A stretch of DNA of 64,000 nt. Source: JACRAV01 sp964571235 (lineage in GTDB: Bacteria; Zixibacteria; MSB-5A5; GN15; FEB-12). Under the pieces are notes generated by a model. The model was not told where the DNA came from and did no database searches. It worked only from the letters and a program-made list of their open reading frames with translations. Positions 40,977 through 48,495 of this stretch are shown here, piece by piece. A program made the position numbers and the translations under genes. The first letter of the stretch is position 1; every line of letters starts with the position of its first letter. The stretch spans positions 1 to 64,000 of the forward strand of contig CAZNAI010000007.1 in assembly GCA_964571235.1 (NCBI GenBank). The letters run 5' to 3'.

Positions 40977-43790
40977 ATGACACTGTGGATCGTCAATCTA
41001 AGTCGCCTATCTACGTATCTCTGGCTTTCGGCCGGACTGACGCTCCTGTCTGCTCTGCCACTTAGTCAGGCCTACGGTCAATTCTTCTTCGGGAAAAACA
41101 AAGTCCAGTACACCCGCTTTGACTGGCAGGTAATGACCACCGATCACTTTAACGTCTATTTCTATTCTGAAGAACAAGAGATAGCGCGGGTGGCCGCCAG
41201 GATTGCCGAGGACTCGTATCGGGTGCTGGCGATCAGATTCAATCACGAAGTCCCCGAGAAAATCCCGCTGATCATTTATTCATCGCCGGGGTACTTTGCC
41301 CAGACCAATACTATTCCCGGTATCTTGCCCGAAGGGGTCGCCGGATTTACCGAGTTCATGAAGGGGCGGGTGGTACTGCCGTTCCACGGCTCGTACTACG
41401 ATTTCCAGCATGTCATTCAGCATGAATTAGTGCATGTCTTTACCATGTCCCGACTGGATGTGGCAATTTCACGCCGAAGCACGATTCGCTTTGCCTATCC
41501 GCCGCTCTGGTTCACCGAGGGTCTGGCTGAGTTCTGGTCGAAAAAGTGGGACACCGAGGCGGACATGGTGATTAAGGATATGGTTCTCGGTGGCCGGTTG
41601 TTCACTATCGACAGGCTGTACGAAGTGCACGGAACGTATCTGATGTACAAACTTGGGGAATCGATCTGCACATTTATCGACTCCGCCTACGGTCCGGACA
41701 AGCTGACTCTGTTGTTTGACAATTGGCATAAAGGGAAAAGCTTTGACGAGATTGTCGAGTTGACTCTGGGCGACAACCTTGAAGAACTCTCCCGCAAGTG
41801 GGAGTATACGCTAAAGAAACGGTATTTCCCGCAACTGGCCGATCAGGGTTTGCCGCGCATGGAATCGGAACGCATTACGCGCGATGGTTTTTCCACCAAG
41901 GGTGTGCCGATCAATTGGGATGACCGCAGGGGGCATACCCAGTGGGTTGTGTACAAGGCGAATCGATTTGGGTATACCGGCATTTATATGAAGGCGCTCA
42001 ATGGAAATACCCATCCGGTCAAAACGCTGGTCAAAGGGGAGCGCTCTTCGCGGTTTGAATCGCTCTATCTTCTGCAATCGGGAATCGACGCCAACGATTC
42101 CGGGACAATCGTCTTCTCATCCAAGTCGGGCGACCGCGACATGATCTACTTATACGACTTGCACAAAAAGAGAATTGTCGGGCAATTCGGCGATGACAAT
42201 TTGGTAGCGGCGCGTTCGCCGCGATTGTCGGCCGACGGCCGCAGGGTCGTCTTCTCCGGTGTCGACAAATCCGGGTTCGCCGATCTGTATGTTCTTGAAC
42301 TCGGGGAAGGAACGATCACTCGGCTCACCCGTGATTTATATTACGATATAGATCCGGTCTTAACAGGCGATGGCGGCGGGGTCGTTTTTGCATCCGACCG
42401 ATGCGACGACGGCGCTCGGGGGGCGAGCAATCTCTACCAGTACGAATTCGCCAATCGCTCCGTTACAAGATTGACTCACGGCAACTGCCGCGACCGCTCA
42501 CCGGATGTAACTTCCAATGGTATTTACTTTTCCTCCGACCGGAACGGCTCTTTTAACATCTTCTTGCTCGACTCGACCGGCGAACTGAGCGAACAGTCGA
42601 CGTATGCCACCGCCGCATTTGACCCGCGTCTATCGCCGGACAAAAAGACACTCATCTACAGCGGATATCAGGATATCCAATTCCAGGTCTACCAGATGAA
42701 ATTGCCGGACTCAGCTAAGCCGGTGCCCCAGACTTTTTCATCGATTGACAATTCATGGTCACCGCCACGGATCGATTCGGCGCATGTGCGGGGCTCGGTG
42801 AAATATGACACCAGGTACTCCTTTGATATCGCGCAATCCTCGGTTGGATACGACCCGGTCTATGGGTCGCTCGGCGGATTGCAGGGGGCGATTTCCGATG
42901 TGCTTGGCAACAAGGCAGTGTATTTCCTGCTTGCCAACACCGCTCAGACCAAGAGCGATTTCTTGTCGTCGTTTAATTTCGGGCTCACTTATATCAACCG
43001 GGAGCGACGGGCAAATTGGGGAATCGGTGCGTTTCATTTGTATGACGAGTATTTTAACGACAACGACGGATATTATGATGAACGTCAGGCGGGCGTGGTT
43101 GGCCTTTTCAGTTATCCGCTGTCGAAATTCAGCAGGGCCGACAATACACTTTTCGCACGGTACTCCAAGCGGGACCGTCGCTATGGTCTGAAAGACCGCG
43201 AAGCGGTGATCGTGACCGATTATCTGAGCTGGGTCTACGACAATTCGATCTGGGACATTTCGGGGCCGCTGGAAGGACGGCGGTATAATCTGTCGGTGGG
43301 GACATCGTTCGGCGTGAGCGACGGCAAAACCTACAACCGTCTGGCTCTGGCTGACATTCGCCACTATTTCCGGCTCGGCAAGTACTCGGCTTTCGCCAAT
43401 CGGATGTTTGCATTTACTTCAAGCGGCGTGGAACCGCAACGATTGTATCTGGGGGGGAGCTGGTCGTTTCGCGGGTTTGACCGTCGGTATTTCTACAATC
43501 GCAACATCCTCTTTGCCTCAAACGAGATTCGATTTCCGCTCATCAATGATCTGCTGATCGGCACGCCGCTGGGGATGATCGATTTTCGAGGGATTCGCGG
43601 CGCTCTCTTCTTTGACACCGGGTCGGCCTGGGATGATGAGTTCGATCAGTTCTACGGCTCATTCGGCGCCGGTTTCCGGGTAAACCTGGCCAACATCATT
43701 TTGTTGAGGTTTGATTTTGCCCGAACAACCGATTATTCGACCATCAGTCCAAAGACCGACTTCGACTTTTTCTTCGGATGGAATTTTTGA
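40977..43790 (+). CDS. Peptidase MA - beta-propeller - outer-membrane barrel protein
   Basis: A 937-residue exported protein. Signal peptide: residues about 12-36, ending AYG. Residues about 50-300 form a peptidase MA-like gluzincin domain, with HVIQHELVHVF (His149, Glu150) and WFTEGLAEFW as third ligand. Residues about 300-600 hold TolB/PD40-like propeller repeats (SPRLSADGRRVVFSG, DPVLTGDGGGVVFASDR, DPRLSPDKKTLIYSG). The C-terminal third is a beta barrel of the surface antigen/BamA type: LYLGGSWSFRGFDRRYF, FASNEIRFPLIND, ALFFDTGSAW and the end FDFFFGWNF. The ATG at 40977 is chosen for the GAAGGA box and the signal peptide. Barrel position implies outer membrane; the peptidase would face the periplasm or outside. 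Confidence 0.9.
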   Translation: MTLWIVNLSRLSTYLWLSAGLTLLSALPLSQAYGQFFFGKNKVQYTRFDWQVMTTDHFNVYFYSEEQEIARVAARIAEDSYRVLAIRFNHEVPEKIPLIIYSSPGYFAQTNTIPGILPEGVAGFTEFMKGRVVLPFHGSYYDFQHVIQHELVHVFTMSRLDVAISRRSTIRFAYPPLWFTEGLAEFWSKKWDTEADMVIKDMVLGGRLFTIDRLYEVHGTYLMYKLGESICTFIDSAYGPDKLTLLFDNWHKGKSFDEIVELTLGDNLEELSRKWEYTLKKRYFPQLADQGLPRMESERITRDGFSTKGVPINWDDRRGHTQWVVYKANRFGYTGIYMKALNGNTHPVKTLVKGERSSRFESLYLLQSGIDANDSGTIVFSSKSGDRDMIYLYDLHKKRIVGQFGDDNLVAARSPRLSADGRRVVFSGVDKSGFADLYVLELGEGTITRLTRDLYYDIDPVLTGDGGGVVFASDRCDDGARGASNLYQYEFANRSVTRLTHGNCRDRSPDVTSNGIYFSSDRNGSFNIFLLDSTGELSEQSTYATAAFDPRLSPDKKTLIYSGYQDIQFQVYQMKLPDSAKPVPQTFSSIDNSWSPPRIDSAHVRGSVKYDTRYSFDIAQSSVGYDPVYGSLGGLQGAISDVLGNKAVYFLLANTAQTKSDFLSSFNFGLTYINRERRANWGIGAFHLYDEYFNDNDGYYDERQAGVVGLFSYPLSKFSRADNTLFARYSKRDRRYGLKDREAVIVTDYLSWVYDNSIWDISGPLEGRRYNLSVGTSFGVSDGKTYNRLALADIRHYFRLGKYSAFANRMFAFTSSGVEPQRLYLGGSWSFRGFDRRYFYNRNILFASNEIRFPLINDLLIGTPLGMIDFRGIRGALFFDTGSAWDDEFDQFYGSFGAGFRVNLANIILLRFDFARTTDYSTISPKTDFDFFFGWNF

Positions 43791-44968
43791 TGAAATCACT
43801 TGCCGGCATAGTTGTTCTGAGCGCAATGGTGCTTGCGTGCGGATGTGTCAAACATGGCAAGTTCACGCCGTCGGCTGAATCAGGTACAGGGTGGGAGTTC
43901 CACCACGGGGGGGTGGAGTCGACCGGTGCAGACAGTGCCAGCGAGTTCAGCGGCAAATTGAAGATGATTTGGCGGCGAAAACAAAACGACAAGGCGATCG
44001 GGCCGCTGACTCTGTCCGGTGGAGGATTGTTCTATCCTTCCTCGCGCAAAAAGATCAAAGTTTTCGATCCGGCAACAGGTGAAACACTGGCGCAGATCAA
44101 GTCGCGCGGGCCGGCGCAATCAGGGGCGGTACGGGTGGATACCCTGCTCTACTTTGGGGTCGGGCCGCTTCGCAATCGGCTGGTTAGCTACAATCTGCGT
44201 AGAGGAAAAGAGGTTAGGGAGACCGTTGTAAAGGATGTATCAGGCGGGTCGATAATAGTACAGAACCGGCTGATTATCGGTTCGGCGGAGAATCGACTGG
44301 CCTCATACGATCTATCGAACGGACGAGAGGTCTGGTCGATTGAATTGAGCGGGCGGGCGGTCGCGCCGCCGTCGTTTGATGGTACATCGATCTTTCAGCC
44401 GACCGACGACGGCAAGCTGTATGCGACTCGCCCCGATGATGGTTCGACAAAGTTTCGCGTTGAAATTGGGTCGCCTATTTTGGGATCAGTCGCCTGCGGC
44501 GAATTAGTTTGGGTGGCCGGCTTTGACGGTGAAGTTAGAGCATTGGATCCGGGTGATGGCCGGATTGTCTGGCAGACAATGGTCGGCGGGCCGATCTGGT
44601 CGGCGCCGGCGGTTTCTGGTGGACGAGTATTTGTCGCCAATAGTGCGGGATCGATTGCCGCGATAGAGGCCAAGACCGGAGCTCTGCTCTGGAGATTCGA
44701 GGCAGTTGCGGTGATTCGCTCGGCGCCGCTGATTGCTGGAAATGTTCTGTTGGCGGCGACGATGACCGGGAAGTTGTTGTCGCTCTCGGCCGAAACCGGA
44801 GTGCTTCTAGACACGCTCGATCTGGAAGGTCCGGTGAGGTTCGCGCCGATTTCGAGTGGTGACCGTGTATATATCGCGACCGAGAATGGTCGCATAACCT
44901 GTGTTGGAGACGATCATGCAAGCAACGCAACGTCCGGTAACGCAAGCACTGCTGAACACCGACCTTAA
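43790..44968 (+). CDS. PQQ-type beta-propeller lipoprotein, BamB-like
   Basis: A 392-residue lipoprotein: signal MKSLAGIVVLSAMVLACGC with Cys near 17-19. The rest is a propeller with repeated blades such as GRIVWQTMVGGPIWSAPAVS, AIEAKTGALLWRFEA and ATMTGKLLSLSAETGVLLDT, the WxQ/A-type repeats of the BamB/PQQ family. BamB works with the BamA barrel in outer-membrane assembly. Its start overlaps the stop of the barrel-protein gene (TGATG), so the two are translationally coupled. Whether it is the true BamB is not shown. Confidence 0.87.
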   Translation: MKSLAGIVVLSAMVLACGCVKHGKFTPSAESGTGWEFHHGGVESTGADSASEFSGKLKMIWRRKQNDKAIGPLTLSGGGLFYPSSRKKIKVFDPATGETLAQIKSRGPAQSGAVRVDTLLYFGVGPLRNRLVSYNLRRGKEVRETVVKDVSGGSIIVQNRLIIGSAENRLASYDLSNGREVWSIELSGRAVAPPSFDGTSIFQPTDDGKLYATRPDDGSTKFRVEIGSPILGSVACGELVWVAGFDGEVRALDPGDGRIVWQTMVGGPIWSAPAVSGGRVFVANSAGSIAAIEAKTGALLWRFEAVAVIRSAPLIAGNVLLAATMTGKLLSLSAETGVLLDTLDLEGPVRFAPISSGDRVYIATENGRITCVGDDHASNATSGNASTAEHRP

Positions 44969-47138
44969 CGAGTTGGCGCATTCGCTGGTGCGTGAACTGG
45001 CGATGGCCTTTCGGAAAGTCTCGATCTACGGGCCAAGTCATCCCCTCTCGCTTAAATCACTCGAAAAGCCGTTCTTGATCTGCGGGCAGTTCTTTCGGGT
45101 TCGAAAATATCTGACGATCAATGTCCAGCGCGGCAATCTGTATGTCGCAAATATCGCTCTGAAAGACTCGGTGTTCAACACCCAGATCATGCAGTATTTC
45201 CAGATGCTGGAGATGAAAGCGATTTTGTTCGACGCCACGCTGACCGCCGACGAGTTTCTGTTTTTCGTTTCGACTCTGGTCAAGCGGGAAACGCTCTACG
45301 ACGCTGGTTTTTCGATGACCGCTCTGCTCAAAGAGCAGAGGATGAAAAGCATAGAAGTGAATTCGGAGTCGGCCTACGATCTGTTTGAAAATCGGCGGCA
45401 GTATCGGGGGGATGTCGACGGCGACTTTTCAGTAAGGCGGATGGCGCTTGATCAGATGGGTGGATCGATTGACCAGACCGCGCGGCTTAGTGGGGCATCG
45501 GTGGAGTATTTACTCGCACAAAAGATCGATTTCTATCCGGAGATTGTCGGCTACCTGCTCCCCGACCGGGTGGCGGCGACACCGTGGCAGGATATCCGTC
45601 ATGCCATAGTCGACTTGGTCAAGGAAATCAACGAATCATCCGGCGGAAATAGCGCGGCGGCTGATTCGTACATGGCGATTTTTCGGTTGATAGAACTTCA
45701 TCCCGACCGAAAGAGAATCACCGCCGATCTCTCAGCGCCGACCGCACTGAACAATGGAGCATTGCCTCAGTTCGATCAGTCGACCTCTACCGGCAAGATC
45801 AGAATCGAATCGGCTCAGAAACTCGGGCAGTTGCTCGATAAGTTGTTCGATTCGTGCTCAAGCGAGCACGGATCGGTTGGTCAGGTGCCGGCCGAGTTCA
45901 GCGAGGCGTTTGCGCGGCTTTTGAAAACCGGGCAGATTCCGCAGGCCCACGAAGTAATCAAAGGATTGATCGAACGATTGTCTTCGCCGGAGGCCTTTAC
46001 TCGTCAGCGGTCGCTTGACTTGCTCAGCGTGATTGTCGCCGATCTGAACCTGTTGACCAGCGCCGGTGTGCTTGAGCACACGATTACACTGCTCTGCGCT
46101 GAGATTGCGGCACGCAGGGAATCGTACGAGTATTCTGAAATGGTCTGGTGTGTGGGATACAAGTGTCTGGCGGGAAAACGGTACGATTACTTGTCGAAGT
46201 TGGCCGCGGCGCTCTCCTCGCGCCGGGGGATCGATAACGGCGTGACCACGTACGATTCAATGGCGATCAAGAAGGCGTTTGAGAATCTGAACCGTCAGGA
46301 AGTGCTGACGTCGCTGGTCGACGATCTGATCAAGGCCAAGGCCGACGATGTCGTGCATATCAAATCGATTCTGATTGCGGTCGGCTCGGAAGAAATTGCG
46401 TTGGCGCTTTCGCAGATCATCTCGCATCCGCTCCGTCCGGTGCGGCAGATGTCGCTCAAAATATTAGCGGAGCTGGGTAAAAATTCGCTGAAAGTCTTTT
46501 CTGATCTTCTGGTCGACGACGCCTGGTTTGAGCGCGAACGGGATCGTCACGAACTCCCCGATGCCAAATGGTATGTAGTGCGCAATACGATTTTTGTGCT
46601 CGGGTCGCTCCGGGATCGCGATGGTGTGACATCGTTGCGACTGCGAATCAACGACTCAGATATTCGTGTCCGCCGGGAAATTATCAGCGCCCTTGAGAAA
46701 ATCGGCGGCGACGAGGCGGTCGATCTCTTGGTTGTCATGGCCGAGGATCGCGATAGAGAAGTCCGCGACGCCGCACTGGCGACAGTCGGTATTATCGGAA
46801 CGCCCGAATGTGTGCCAATGGTGATAGATATCGCCATGCGCAACCCTGCCGACAGCATCCGCGCGGTTCAGGCGATCGGGAAAATCGGTGGCGACTCCGC
46901 CCGGCAGTTTTTGGGCGACCTGCTCGAAGATGACAATGCCCTTTCCGGGCTGGCAGGCGGCAAGGTCTCTCGTGAGGAACTCAAGGCGTCGATTGTACGG
47001 GCGCTTGGGAATATCGGCGATGCTGAGTCGATCTCGAAGATCAAGGCGTACCAGGAGTCGCTCTCGGCGGCCCAGAAGCTCTTGATGCGCGGGTCGGCGG
47101 TCGCCAAGGCGATCACCGAAGTTCTCTCGCGGCATTAG
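44916..47138 (+). CDS. HEAT-repeat protein with unknown N-terminal domain
   Basis: A 740-residue cytosolic protein. The ATG at 44916 lies 6 bases after GGAG and inside the end of the preceding gene (53-base overlap). Residues about 1-160 form an unrecognised alpha/beta region (SLVRELAMAFRKVSIYGPSH and ALKDSVFNTQIMQYFQMLEM). The C-terminal third is HEAT repeats: VRQMSLKILAELG, RLRINDSDIRVRREIISALE, DREVRDAALATVGIIG and DSIRAVQAIGKIGGDSARQF. Such repeats form protein-binding scaffolds. No catalytic motif is visible. Confidence 0.8.
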   Translation: MQATQRPVTQALLNTDLNELAHSLVRELAMAFRKVSIYGPSHPLSLKSLEKPFLICGQFFRVRKYLTINVQRGNLYVANIALKDSVFNTQIMQYFQMLEMKAILFDATLTADEFLFFVSTLVKRETLYDAGFSMTALLKEQRMKSIEVNSESAYDLFENRRQYRGDVDGDFSVRRMALDQMGGSIDQTARLSGASVEYLLAQKIDFYPEIVGYLLPDRVAATPWQDIRHAIVDLVKEINESSGGNSAAADSYMAIFRLIELHPDRKRITADLSAPTALNNGALPQFDQSTSTGKIRIESAQKLGQLLDKLFDSCSSEHGSVGQVPAEFSEAFARLLKTGQIPQAHEVIKGLIERLSSPEAFTRQRSLDLLSVIVADLNLLTSAGVLEHTITLLCAEIAARRESYEYSEMVWCVGYKCLAGKRYDYLSKLAAALSSRRGIDNGVTTYDSMAIKKAFENLNRQEVLTSLVDDLIKAKADDVVHIKSILIAVGSEEIALALSQIISHPLRPVRQMSLKILAELGKNSLKVFSDLLVDDAWFERERDRHELPDAKWYVVRNTIFVLGSLRDRDGVTSLRLRINDSDIRVRREIISALEKIGGDEAVDLLVVMAEDRDREVRDAALATVGIIGTPECVPMVIDIAMRNPADSIRAVQAIGKIGGDSARQFLGDLLEDDNALSGLAGGKVSREELKASIVRALGNIGDAESISKIKAYQESLSAAQKLLMRGSAVAKAITEVLSRH

Positions 47139-47150
47139 GCGACGCCAAAG

Positions 47151-47211
47151 ATGTCGAAACCTCCCGCCTACGGCGGGATCCCCCTACGGGGGACAAGGGA
47201 TTTCGACCTAC
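47151..47211. repeat. GTAG-ended hairpin repeat
   Basis: Begins ATGTCGAAACCTCCCGCC and ends AAGGGATTTCGACCTAC; inner stems CCGCCTACGGCGG and CCCCCTACGGGGG. The same family occurs at 16454-16519, 52053-52113 and 57991-58046. Confidence 0.85.
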
Positions 47212-47235
47212 AAGAGAATTGACAGTTGTGAAGTT

Positions 47236-47263
47236 AGGTCACTGCTACGCGGTGACCTTTTTT
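47236..47263 (+). terminator. Rho-independent terminator after the HEAT protein gene
   Basis: Stem AGGTCAC / GTGACCT with a 9-base loop, then TTTTTT. Confidence 0.82.
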
Positions 47264-47547
47264 GATTCTGGGAAGAGGTTAGGGTCGCAAGGACCCTGAC
47301 CTCCAAAGAATTCTCAATCAAAATCAAATGTCAGATTGGCAGTACTTTCAGCCAAATCGGCACACAATATGTGCCATAATGGCTTACGTGAATGCCGTTA
47401 TGGCATAAATGCTCGTGGATTGTGCTCTCGTGAAATCGCAACATCTTGCCATTCAACGCATAAGATCGATTGGCATACGCTGTGCAATAAGGGGATGTGC
47501 GTATGACAACAAGAAAGAACAACAACATTGGCAAGGAGGATCTGAAG
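47264..47547 (+). promoter_or_regulatory. Leader and control region of hsp20
   Basis: No gene. Two stacked palindromes lie about 70-110 bases before the sigma-54 promoter: GGCACACAATATGTGCC (47359-47375) and TGCCATAATGGC-N10-GCCGTTATGGCA (47372-47405, one mismatch). No CIRCE element (TTAGCACTC-N9-GAGTGCTAA) is present. Confidence 0.6.
47470..47486 (+). promoter_or_regulatory. Candidate sigma-54 promoter of hsp20
   Basis: TTGGCATACGCTGTGCA: GG at 47472-47473 and GC at 47484-47485, exactly 10 bases between. Expected start near 47497, 50 bases before the ATG at 47548. Confidence 0.58.
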
Positions 47548-47982
47548 ATGACCTGCATGACTGTACGACCTGTCCGCAACCGCTGGAGCGAACTGGACCG
47601 CCTGTTTGAAGATATCTGGGGAGTGCCAGTTGCTCGCGCTCAGCACGAGAGCGATTTCTCGCCCCGCGTGAATATCGACGAAACCAAGGATCACCTGGTC
47701 CTGACGTTCGAGCTTCCCGGGATGGAGAAAAAGGATTTCAAGGTCGCGGTGAAGGACAATGTGCTTACCGTGAGCGGTAAGCGCGAGCTGAAAAATGAAA
47801 GCAACGACGGAAACACCGTCCGCTCGGAAATCTGGTCAGGTTCGTTTTCCCGCTCGTTCACACTTCCGGAGACCGTTAACCGGGAGAAGATCAACGCGGA
47901 TTACAAGAACGGCCTATTGGAAATCCGGATGGACAAACTCGAGGAGGTCAAGCCCAAGGAGATCGAAATCAAGATCTCATAA
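47548..47982 (+). CDS. Small heat-shock protein Hsp20
   Basis: A 144-residue alpha-crystallin-type chaperone that holds unfolded proteins. The ATG at 47548 is chosen because a strong AGGAGG lies 8 bases upstream; longer forms lack this. The crystallin domain runs from FSPRVNIDETKDHLVLTFEL, then PGMEKKDFKVAVKDNVLTVS, to FSRSFTLPETVNREKINADY and the ending NGLLEIRM. It lies 0.5 kb before clpB, another heat-shock gene. Confidence 0.95.
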   Translation: MTCMTVRPVRNRWSELDRLFEDIWGVPVARAQHESDFSPRVNIDETKDHLVLTFELPGMEKKDFKVAVKDNVLTVSGKRELKNESNDGNTVRSEIWSGSFSRSFTLPETVNREKINADYKNGLLEIRMDKLEEVKPKEIEIKIS

Positions 47983-48019
47983 CCAGAGCCTTACGACAGT
48001 TCGAAATTGGTTGGCAAAG

Positions 48020-48046
48020 AAAGGTCGGTCGCAAGGCCGGCCTTTT
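48020..48046 (+). terminator. Rho-independent terminator after hsp20
   Basis: Stem AAAGGTCGG / CCGGCCTTT (nine pairs, one G-U) with an 8-base loop and a short T-run. Confidence 0.75.
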
Positions 48047-48495
48047 CAGCCATATGGCTGAACCTCGGGGCTTCGCCGCCAGCCAAATGGCTGGACCTTG
48101 GGCCTTCGGCTCTTTGGATTGAGACGAATTTTCGTAGGTCACTCGCGTCTTCGCGGGTGACATCCGTAACAAACAAATGTCAACCCCGAAGACGGGATTG
48201 ACCTACGAGGAAAATGACTAGGAGTGATTGCTTCGCCGCGAGGCGCGTCTCGCAATGACGAATATCGGGAAGGTTGAGAAGTAAAAAGTGTGTGGGAGTG
48301 TCAGGCCGGGAGGCCTGATACCACGTAGATTGGAGAGCGGCTGATGTATGAGGGGATCCCACCGCAAGCGGTGGGGTACCGAAGAAAAGAGAAGGCGAGG
48401 AGAGATTGCTTCGGTCGCCTCGGAAGGCGACGCTCGCAATGACGAATATCGGGACGCTTGCGAAGTAAGTACGAACGAAAGCGAGATGAAGATAT
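48047..48495. repeat. Repeat-filled gap between hsp20 and clpB
   Basis: No gene. First a tandem pair of units (AGCCATATGGCTGAACC at 48048 and AGCCAAATGGCTGGACC at 48081), each followed by GGGCTTCGCC or GGGCCTTCGGC. Two GTAG-ended hairpins follow, at 48134-48164 (GTAGGTCACTCGCG to GTGACATC) and 48174-48206 (CAAATGTCAACCCCG to GGATTGACCTAC). The gap ends with two elements of the GATTGCTTCG/CTCGCAATGACGAA type at about 48220-48262 and 48402-48447, both followed by TATCGGGA. Confidence 0.8.
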
